Shown in pieces: positions 27,541 to 36,000 of a stretch of DNA of 64,000 nucleotides (the stretch's first letter is position 1; every line of letters begins with the position of its first letter). This DNA is from Sva-07 sp963715825 (GTDB lineage: Bacteria; Actinomycetota; Acidimicrobiia; Acidimicrobiales; Ilumatobacteraceae). Made by a program: the position numbers and the translations under genes. Location: positions 62,001 through 126,000 of the forward strand of contig CAVQSI010000020.1 in NCBI GenBank assembly GCA_963715825.1, read 5' to 3'. The notes beneath the pieces were generated by a model that was not told the origin of the DNA, made no database searches, and was given only the letters and a program-made list of their open reading frames with translations.

Positions 27541-28770
27541 ATGACCACTGATCAGGACACCACACCGCCCGGCACCGGACTTCCGCCCGTGAACGACTGG
27601 ACGACCGACTACGACGTCCTCGACGCCGACTACGTCGCGGACCCGTACCCCGTGTGGGACGACCTGCGCGAGCAGTGCCCGATCGCTCACACCGAGCGAT
27701 GGGGCGGCTCCTGGCTCCCCACCCGCTACTCCGACGTGCAGCGGTTCGCGCAAGACCATCATGGTTTCAGCTCCAGCGACGTCGGCGTGTTGACGTTCGA
27801 CGACGAGGAGCGTCCGCCGCCTCCCGTCGAGATTCCGCTGCCACCCATCGACGCCGACCAGCCCGACCACACGTGGACTCGCCGCCTCATGTTGCCGTGG
27901 TTCTCTCACAGCCGTGTCGCCGAGTACGAACCCTTCACCCGTGAACTGTGCAACCGGCTGATCGACGGCTTCATCGACAATGGATCCGCCGACGCTGCAG
28001 GCGACTACGCCCGCCAGATCCCGGTTCGGGTGATCTCGCTGGTGCTCGGTGTACCCGACGAGATGGCCGACACGTTCACCGGCTGGGTCCAGGATCTGCT
28101 CGAGTTCGCGCACGAAGAGGCCCGAGCGACGCGCGGCCGCGACGCGCTCACGCTGTACCTCCTCGAACAGTTGGAGCATCGCCGCACCCATCCCGGCGAC
28201 GACCTGATGAGCGCGCTGCTGCACGCCGAGCACGATGGCAAGCCGGTCGACGACCTCACGATCATGGGCATGGCGGCGCTGACGCTGATCGCCGGCGTCG
28301 ACACCACCTGGTCCGGGATCGGCTCGGCGATGCTCCATCTCGCGACCCACCCGCACGACGCGAAACGACTCGTCGACGAGCCCGAGATCATGCCGCTCGC
28401 GATCGAGGAACTGCTGCGCGCCTACTCCCCCGTCACGATGGCGCGCATCGCCACCGACGACATCGAGGTGGCCGGCTGCCCGATCAAGGCCGGCGACAAG
28501 GTGCTGATGAACTTCCCGGGCGCCAACCGTGACCCCGAGGTGTTCGAGCACCCCGACGAAGTGATCCTCGATCGCGCCCAGAACCGCCACGTCGCGTTCG
28601 GGGCCGGCATCCACCGGTGCGCCGGATCGAACCTGGCGCGCATGGAGATGCGCGTGGCCGTCGAGGTCTGGCTCGAACGGATTCCCGAGTTCCGACTGGC
28701 CGACGGCGGCGAGGTCACCTGGGCCGGCGGCCAGGTACGCGGTCCGCGCCAGGTCCCCGTCGTCTTCTGA
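27541..28770 (+). CDS. Cytochrome P450
   Basis: A 409-residue bacterial class P450. I-helix oxygen-activation motif AGVDTTWSG, ExxR as EELLRAYSP, heme-binding loop FGAGIHRCAGSNLARME with the proximal Cys, and the terminal GGQVRGPRQVPV. Soluble, no membrane anchor. GGAGGG precedes the ATG at 27541. An electron-transfer partner (ferredoxin) is not next to it. A close paralogue follows in tandem at 28866. Substrate not determinable; actinobacterial relatives hydroxylate steroids, terpenes or fatty acids. Confidence 0.95.
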   Translation: MTTDQDTTPPGTGLPPVNDWTTDYDVLDADYVADPYPVWDDLREQCPIAHTERWGGSWLPTRYSDVQRFAQDHHGFSSSDVGVLTFDDEERPPPPVEIPLPPIDADQPDHTWTRRLMLPWFSHSRVAEYEPFTRELCNRLIDGFIDNGSADAAGDYARQIPVRVISLVLGVPDEMADTFTGWVQDLLEFAHEEARATRGRDALTLYLLEQLEHRRTHPGDDLMSALLHAEHDGKPVDDLTIMGMAALTLIAGVDTTWSGIGSAMLHLATHPHDAKRLVDEPEIMPLAIEELLRAYSPVTMARIATDDIEVAGCPIKAGDKVLMNFPGANRDPEVFEHPDEVILDRAQNRHVAFGAGIHRCAGSNLARMEMRVAVEVWLERIPEFRLADGGEVTWAGGQVRGPRQVPVVF

Positions 28771-28865
28771 CGGGCTCGCACCTGTCGCGGAATCTCACCG
28801 TCTGAGGTCCCCTTCCTCCGCACCGTCTGGCACACTGTTCCAAACCTCGATCACAAGGCAGGGAC

Positions 28866-30147
28866 ATGAGCAACGACACCGCGACCCCCACGTCGACCAG
28901 CACCTCGGAATCAGATGCGGGCCCCGTGACGCCGCCTGTCACCGACTGGGCGAGCGACTACGACATCTTCGACGCCCAGTACGTCGCGGATCCGTACCCG
29001 ATCTGGGCCGAGTTGCGCGAGACGTGCCCCATGGCGCACACCGACCGGTGGGGCGGTTCGTGGTTGCCGACTCGCTACGAGGACGTCTACGCAATCGCTC
29101 ACGACATCGTGACGTTCCCGTCGGGCAACGGCATCAGCGTGGTCCCGATGATCCCGGTCGGCGACGAGAACTCCGAAGGACACATCCCCGCCCCCGTCCT
29201 CACCTCCGGCGTCCCGCCGATCAGCGCCGACCCGCCGTTGCACACCTGGACCCGCCGCCTGGTGCTCCCGACGATGAGTCCTGCCCGCGTCGCAGAGTAC
29301 GAGGTGTTCACCCGCGAGCTGTGTCGTCGCCTCGTCGACGACATCGCCGCCCGAGGTGAGGGCGACGCCGCCGCCGAGTACGCCCAACAGATTCCGGTCC
29401 GCGTGATCGGCCACATCCTCGGCGTGCCCGAGGACATGGCGGGCACGTTCACCGAGTGGGTGCGCGACGTGCTCGAGTTCGCCCACGACCCCGAGCGCCG
29501 CCGGCGCGGCATCATCGGCATCATCGAGTACCTCGAGCGCGGCGATCGACGAGCGCACCGAGAACCCGACCGACGACTTCATCAGCGAACTGATCCAGTC
29601 CGAACACGACGGCGAGCCGATCACCCGCGACGTCGTGATGGGCATGTGCGCGCTGCTGTTGATCGCCGGTATCGACACCACGTGGTCGTCGATCGGTTCC
29701 ACGATGTGGCACCTCGCCACCCATCCCGACGATCGCCGCCGCCTCGTCGCCGAGCCCGAATTGATGCCCACCGCGATCGAGGAGTTCCTCCGCGCGTACG
29801 CCCCGGTCACGATGGCGCGTCGCCTGATCGAGGACGTCGAGTACAAAGGCTGCCCGATCAAGGCAGAAGAGCGCATCTTGATGAACTTCCCGGCTGCGAA
29901 CCGCGACCCCGAGGTGTTCGAGAACCCCGACGAGGTCATCCTCGATCGCCAGCACAACCGGCACCTCGCGTTCGGCGCCGGCATCCACCGCTGCGCCGGA
30001 TCGAACCTGGCCCGGATGGAGCTGCGCGTCGCCGTCGAGGAATGGCTCGCGCAGATCCCCGAGTTCGACGTCACCGACCCGGCGAAGGTCACGTGGGCCG
30101 GCGGCCAGGTACGTGGCCCCCGTTCGATTCCTGTCCGGATCATCTGA
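28866..30147 (+). pseudogene. Cytochrome P450, tandem paralogue with a +1 frameshift
   Basis: The first part (28866 to about 29540) encodes MSNDTATPTS...VTDWASDYDIFDAQYVADPYPIWAELRE through LEFAHDPERRRRGIIGIIEYLE; the rest continues one frame later as AIDERTENPTDDFISELIQSEHDGEPI, then AGIDTTWSS (I-helix), EEFLRAY (ExxR), FGAGIHRCAGSNLAR (heme loop) and GGQVRGPRSIPV. Alignment by eye with the neighbour places one extra base near 29541 (CGCGGCG). All catalytic motifs on both sides are intact, so either the mutation is very recent or the base is a sequencing error. With the base removed the protein would be about 426 residues. Confidence 0.88.
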
Positions 30148-30205
30148 CACATCCCGCCGCCGCGCTTGCCACCACCGAGCGCAGCGGCGTCGATACTGTG
30201 GCGGC

Positions 30206-31306
30206 GTGTCATCCACTGCCGTCGCCGCTCTGCTCGCCGGCGCGCTCGTGGCGCTGAGCGCCTGCAGCAACACCGCCGGAAGCAGCACGATCGCCGCGCC
30301 GACCGACACCGTCGACACCGGCTCGACACCGACCGCAGTCACCACTGAGGCCGCAGACACCACGGTGCCGGCGCCTCCGACGACCGAACCTGCACTCGAT
30401 GTCTACGACCCCCTGTGCGTCGTCCAGGTCGCCCCGGGTGAGTCGCTCAGCCTCATCGCCGACCGCTTCGACGACGACACGGTGCGCGTCGACACCATCG
30501 GCGCCGAGAACGACCTCGATGACAACACGATCTTCCCGGATCAGCTCCTCGACGTGTGCGTCGACAACGGCCTCGACGACCGCACGGGCGAAACCCGCGA
30601 GCCGAACCGCGTGCTGGTCGCCGAAGCCACGATGGCGAACGTCGAGATCCAGCAAACGAAACTCAACGAGCTGTTTGCCGGATCGGGCATGGCCGAGTTG
30701 CCCATCGACGGCGTGTCGGGGTCGGTCACCCGCCAGCGCCTGTGCGCAGCACGGATGGCGTTGGGCCTCCCGCCATCGACGGCCGACATGGCGGCGGGCA
30801 GCGACGAGGAGCAGGTGCTGATGGCAGCCACCCAGCTGAACGTCCCGCTCAACGCCCCCCTCGAGGCCGAACGCTGGGTGCACGTCGACCAGACCTGCCA
30901 GGTCATGTTCGTCGGCGCCGGCGCCGAACAGCTGCAGTTCGTGTTCCCCACCTCGACCGGTGAGCCGGGCTACGAGACCCGCCTCCAGGAGGCGTCGAAG
31001 GTGTACCGCTACGACCCGGCGTTCGAGAACGGCGGCTGGCACGACAGCACCGAGTTCCCGGTGCCGGAAGACAACCCGATCAACGGCAACATGTACAAGC
31101 CGCTCTACTTCGACGGCGGACTTGCCATCCACGGCGCGAACAACGTGCCGACCAGCCCGAAGAGCAAGGGATGTGCGCGCCTGCGCGTCGGCGATCACGA
31201 CCTGCTGCTCGACTGGTTGGGTATCGGCGATGTCACGCAGCCCATCGGCGGATCGCAGTTCGGTCTGACCGTGCGCATCGTCGGCCAGTACGTGCCGACC
31301 GCCTGA
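30206..31306 (+). CDS. L,D-transpeptidase (YkuD-type) lipoprotein with LysM-like region
   Basis: A 366-residue exported protein. GTG at 30206 gives a lipoprotein signal (STAVAALLAGALVALSACSNTAG, lipidated Cys ~21) and a Thr/Pro linker. Residues ~70-125 (CVVQVAPGESLSLIADRF...DNTIFPDQLLDVC) resemble a LysM peptidoglycan-binding unit. A middle segment (LPIDGVSGSVTRQRLCAARMALGL) looks like a peptidoglycan-binding/LDT-associated helix bundle. The catalytic end is GLAIHGANNVPTSPKSKGCARL: the His and the active Cys of the YkuD motif HGxx...SHGC(IV)R are present, but SHGC is SKGC. Role: peptidoglycan cross-linking or anchoring at the cell wall, inferred from the family. Confidence 0.85.
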   Translation: MSSTAVAALLAGALVALSACSNTAGSSTIAAPTDTVDTGSTPTAVTTEAADTTVPAPPTTEPALDVYDPLCVVQVAPGESLSLIADRFDDDTVRVDTIGAENDLDDNTIFPDQLLDVCVDNGLDDRTGETREPNRVLVAEATMANVEIQQTKLNELFAGSGMAELPIDGVSGSVTRQRLCAARMALGLPPSTADMAAGSDEEQVLMAATQLNVPLNAPLEAERWVHVDQTCQVMFVGAGAEQLQFVFPTSTGEPGYETRLQEASKVYRYDPAFENGGWHDSTEFPVPEDNPINGNMYKPLYFDGGLAIHGANNVPTSPKSKGCARLRVGDHDLLLDWLGIGDVTQPIGGSQFGLTVRIVGQYVPTA

Positions 31307-31385
31307 ACGGGCCGCCCGGCCGCGCCGTTGACGCCGATCGCCGCCTCGATCGACCGGGCGGGCCCCATCGGGCTACGTTCGCCGG

Positions 31386-32235
31386 ATGGAGAACCTCGCA
31401 GGCAAGACGGCCGTGGTCACCGGAGCAGGGTCGGGTATGGGCAGGGCGTTCGCCGAGCGATTCGCCCGAGCGGGGATGAACGTCGTGCTCGCCGACGTCG
31501 AGGAGCCCAAGCTCGATGACGCCGTCGCCGCCATCAACGCGACCGGGGCGCAGGCAATCGGTGTACGCACCGACGTCACCGACGGCGACGCAGTCGACCG
31601 ACTGCGCGACGCCGCACTCGACGAGTTCGGGACGGGTCCACGTGTTGTGCAACAACGCCGGCGTCGCCGGTGGCCCGGCATCGGGCGGCGAGTGGGTGCT
31701 CGAGCAGGAGTGGCGCTGGGTGCTCGAAGTCAACCTGTGGGGCGTGATCCACGGGCATCGCGCCTTCCTGCCTCACCTCGTCGAGGGCGGCGAGGGACAC
31801 ATCGTGAACACAGCGTCGATGGCCGGGCTGTTCCCGGGCCACTCCGCCTACAGCGCCAGCAAGTGGGCGGTCGTCGGCATCACCGAAGGGCTGTTCCAGA
31901 CCATGCGGATGCGCAGCACCGGCGTCGGCGTCTCGTGCCTGTGCCCCGGTTGGGTGAACACCGAGATCGACCGATCGGAGCGCAACCGGCCCGAGTGGGC
32001 GGCGCCCGGTCTCGGTGTCGAGCCGAGTGCCGAAGAGGCAGCGATCAGGGCGTTCGTGTCCGAGCAGCTGCGCTCCGGCATGCAACCCGACGCCGTCGCC
32101 GACCTGGTGCACGACGCGATCCTTGCCGACCAGTTCTGGATCTTCACCGACGACCAGATGGTGCAGTCGCTCGCTGGCGACTACGAGGCGATCCTCAGCG
32201 GCACCAACCCGCCGGCGCGAACGTTCGGCGACTGA
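31386..32235 (+). pseudogene. SDR family NAD(P)-dependent oxidoreductase with a +1 frameshift
   Basis: A classical short-chain dehydrogenase split over two frames. 31386 to ~31630: MENLAGKTAVVTGAGSGMGRAFAERF (TGxxxGxG), acidic ADVEEPKLD after beta-2 (NAD preference). From ~31632, one frame later: VHVLCNNAGVAGG (NNAG), NTASMAGLFPG (catalytic Ser), YSASKWAVVG (YxxxK), LCPGWVNTEIDRSE. Removing one G from GGG at 31629-31631 restores DEFGRVHVLCNNAG. Full length would be about 282 residues, normal for the family. The near-perfect conservation after the break argues for a very recent change or a sequencing error. Confidence 0.88.
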
Positions 32236-32253
32236 GACGCGTCAGCACCGGAC

Positions 32254-32407
32254 TCAGCAGTCGGCGTCGCAGTTGCGCAGCGCCTCGATGTCGGCAGGGA
32301 GTGGCGAACTCCTCGATGGCGAACGCAAGCAGATCGAGCGGGCGGAGCGGTTCGTCGGTGAATTCCTCCGACGGCGCAACCTCGACCACGGTCACCGGTG
32401 CTGTCAC
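32254..32407 (-). pseudogene. Possible small acidic protein, frameshifted
   Basis: A GTG at 32407 overlaps the VanZ-like stop (GTGA) and opens TAPVTVVEVAPSEEFTDEPLRPLDLLAFAIEEFATP; in the next frame the sequence continues ADIEALRNCDADC-stop (32254). Removing one base from the GGG at 32297-32299 (CCC on this strand) joins the two into a protein of about 50 residues. Amino-acid composition looks like real coding sequence, but I know no family, so this is tentative. Confidence 0.35.
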
Positions 32408-32919
32408 GAATGGCGTGCCCGCACTCCCCCGAGAAGGATCGACCCGGCGCTCCACGCCAGATACGCAAGCGCAGCGGCCACGGTTCCGGCGACGACGCCC
32501 ATCGCGTTGGCGAGCGCGTCGCTGAACTCGACCGATCGCGTCGAGGAGTAGACGCCCTGTCCGAGCTCCACGACGGCACTGACCGCCAGGACGCCGATGG
32601 CCGCGACCACCAAGCCGCGCCACGACCACACCGTCAGCCCCACGAGCGCCATCGCAGCGCCCCACACAGCGATGTGCACGATCGAATCGCTGCTCGGCAA
32701 CTGGTCTGCCGGGAGCCGCGGCGCCTGGTCGATGCGGTCGGACAGCCGGTCGACCGCATCGCCGAACAACCTCCGCAGGAAGCCGGGTGCACGGTCGGAC
32801 AGCATCAGCGCCACGTTGAACGCCACGACAGCGACGCCGAGTAGGCCGAACACGACTCGGGTCGGGACCGACGGTCGTCGCGCCGGGCGAACAGTCCTCG
32901 GCGCCTCGCTGTTGCTCAC
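32404..32919 (-). CDS. VanZ-like membrane protein
   Basis: A 171-residue protein with about four membrane spans: VVFGLLGVAVVAFNVALML, IVHIAVWGAAMALVGLTVW, GLVVAAIGVLAVSAVVELGQ and a C-terminal span. The block SAVVELGQGVYSSTRSVEFSDALANAMGVVAG is the VanZ family signature (E-xxQ ... R..xxxDxxxNxxG). GTG start. The role of VanZ-like proteins outside vancomycin clusters is unknown. It is divergent from the giant cyclase gene (103 bases apart). Confidence 0.85.
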   Translation of the reverse strand: MSNSEAPRTVRPARRPSVPTRVVFGLLGVAVVAFNVALMLSDRAPGFLRRLFGDAVDRLSDRIDQAPRLPADQLPSSDSIVHIAVWGAAMALVGLTVWSWRGLVVAAIGVLAVSAVVELGQGVYSSTRSVEFSDALANAMGVVAGTVAAALAYLAWSAGSILLGGVRARHS

Positions 32920-33022
32920 CAGGCGACCCTACGTGAGCGCCGATCACCACAACTCGCGTGCCGGCAACATGTCCCGCTGTGCACAGGCACATGCGAAGAT
33001 GTATCCCGGGGAGCGGCCAACC

Positions 33023-36000
33023 ATGCGATGCGGTAGTTGCGCACACGACAACCAGGCGAACGCCAAGTTCTGCAACGAGTGCGGCGCGCCCCTGGCGGCC
33101 CGCTGCGGTTCCTGCCAGGCCGAGCAACCACCCGGCGCCAAGTTCTGCAACCAGTGCGGGTCTCCGGCGACCGCGCCGGCCGGAGTCACGCCGACCGCCG
33201 CGACGCCGGATCCAGCGTTCGACCAGCAGGCAGCGGTCCCCAACGCGGTCCGCAAGAACGTGACGGCCCTGTTCGGCGATCTCGTCGGCTCGACCTCGTT
33301 CGGTGAGCGGCTCGATCCCGAGGCGGCTCGCTCGGCGCTTGCTCCGTACTTCGAGATCCTGCGTTCGACGATCGAGGACCATGCGGGCACGGTCGTCAAG
33401 TTCACCGGCGACGGCGTGTTGGCGATCTTCGGTGTTCCCGAGGTGGCGGAGGACGATGCGCTCAGGGCAGTCGCCGCCGGCCTGGAATTGCAGCAACGAT
33501 TCCGTGCGTTCGCCGACTCGGTGCGCGAGCAGCACGGCGTCGAGCTGGGCATGCGGGTCGGCATCAACACCGGCGAACTGGTGACCGGCGATGGCGACGC
33601 CGACGTGGTGGGCGACGTGCTGAACACGGCCGCTCGGCTCGAGGCGGCATGCCAACCGGGCCGGGTGATGGTCGGTGAGGACACCTGGCGGCTGACCCGC
33701 TCGGCCGTCTCCTACGAGGTGCTCGGCGAAGTGCGGGTGAAGGGCAAGTCCGACGCCCTGGCGACCTTTCAGGTCGTCGACGACGACCGTGGCGTCGCCG
33801 AGGACACCACGCCCTTCGTGGGCCGCAACGAGGAGCTGCAGGCGCTGCGAGCAGCGTTCGACGACACGTGCTCGTCGGCGACCTCGAAGCTCGTGACGGT
33901 GATCGGCGCGCCGGGCGTCGGCAAGACCCGCCTGGCCGCCGAACTGCGGGCAAGCGTTGAAGCGCGGTCGTTCGACCTGCGATTCGAGCGCCGCGGCTCG
34001 ACCACGTTCACGCCGATCGTCGAACTGCTCCGCGAACTGACCGGTTCGGGTTCCGCCGAGGACATTGCGCTCCTCGTGGCCGACCACGCCGAAGCTGCAC
34101 GGTTGGCCAGCGTGCTTGCGTCGTTCCTCGGACACGGCGAGGCCCGTTCGACCGAGGAGTCGTTCTGGGCGGTTCGGCGGCTGCTCGAACACCTCGCTGC
34201 GAGCGAGCCGCTCGTCATCGTGGTCGACGACATCCAGTGGGCCGAGCCGCTGTTCTGGGATCTCCTGGACCACCTCGTCGAGTGGACCGAGGCGCCGGTG
34301 CTCCTCGTGGCGCTGGCCCGCCCGGAACTGCGCGATCTGCGGCCCGAGCTCACCCAGACTGGCAGGCGCGTGAGTGCCTCGGTGTCGCTGGAGGGCCTCG
34401 ACGCCGACACCACCCGCGAGCTCGCCGCACGATTGCTCGACACCGACGAGCTACCCGCCGATCTGATCGAGCGGATCCCCGACTCGACCGAGGGCAACCC
34501 GCTGTTCGTCCGCGAGTTGGTGCAGATGCTCGTCGACGACGGGGTCCTGGCCCGTGACGGCGACCGTTGGCGCCTGACGATCGACGCCGATGCGATCGAG
34601 GTGCCACCGACGGTGCTCTCGCTGCTCGCCAGCCGTGTCGAGCGGTTACCCGACGACGAGCGCCAGGTGGTCGAACTCGCCTCGGTGATCGGTACCGAGT
34701 TCGACCGCGGGCTCCTCGGTTCGCTCGCCGGCGCCGACATCAGCGCCCACCTCGGCGCGCTGATCGACCGGCTCCGTCGCAAGGACCTGATCGAACCGTC
34801 AGGTGCGTGGGCCGGCGACCATCCGGTCTACCGGTTCCATCACGTCCTGATCCGCGACGCCGCCTACCGCCGGCTCCTCAAGGGTCATCGGGCCGAGCTC
34901 CACGAACGAGTCGGGCGCTCGATCGACGGCCAAGGCGTCGACGACGACGAGACCAACGTCGTCGTGGCGTTCCACTACGAGCAGACTCATCGCTACCGGA
35001 GCGAACTCGGCACCCTCGACGACGCGACCCGCACGCTCGCCGCGCAGGCGAGCGAGCGACTCCGTCACGCTGCCGAGCAGGCGCTCGCCCGGGAGGACCT
35101 GTCGTCGGCGGGCGGCTACGCCGAGCGGGCACTCGCACTCACCGACGACGAGAGCGAGCGCAACGAACTGCTGTTGATCGGCTGCGAGGCACTGCTGTCG
35201 TCGGGCGCCGTCGGGCGCGGCGCAGCGCTCGTCGACCAGATGTCCGACCTCGACGCCGACGAGCGATTGACCGCGTGGGCCGACTGTTTCCAGGCACAGC
35301 TGTGGTCGTTGACCGATTCGGAGCGACTGAGCGAAGCCGCCGAACTCGCCGACGGCGCCGCCGGACGGCTCGACGCGCTCGACGACCAGGCCGGCGTGGC
35401 GAAGGCCCGCCTCGTGCGTGCGGCAACCCTGGCCCGGCTCGGGCGCATCGGCGAGTGCGAGGCCGAACTCGACCTCGCCCTCAGTGCAGCTCGAACCGCC
35501 GGCGACCGGCGCCGCACGGTTGCGGTGCTCGGTGCCGCGCCGCTCGCCGCCCTGTGGGGCCCGTCGCCGGTGGCTCGTGCCGGTGGGCGTTGTCTCGACG
35601 TGCTCCGCCTGCTGCGGATCACCACCTCGTCGCCGGCGGTCGAAGCGACGTCGGTTCGGTGTCAGGGGTTGCTCGAAGCACTGCGGGGCCGGTTCGATTC
35701 GGCGCACGACAAGTTCGAGGCGTCGCGCACGACGGCACGCGACCTCGGTCTGCGCCAGGGCCTGTACGAGACCGAACTGTTCGAAGGTTTCGTCGAGCTG
35801 CTCGCCAACGATCCGGTCGCTGCCGAACCCCATCTCCGCCTCGCACGCGACGGTCTCGGAGCACTGGGAATCGGCGCCGACGCCGGGCAGGCAGCCGCGC
35901 TGCTCGCACGCTCGCTGCTGCGCCAGGGTCGCGTCGACGAAGCCGACGAGCTCGCAACGGGCGCGCTCGCCGCGGCGGGCGAGAACCTGCAGACGGCCGT

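Noticed and set aside
32236..33022. Frame 32195-34273 on the minus strand as a real gene
   Set aside because: Most of it is antisense to the VanZ-like gene's other frame and the giant regulator; only the short piece at 32254-32407 looks like coding sequence.
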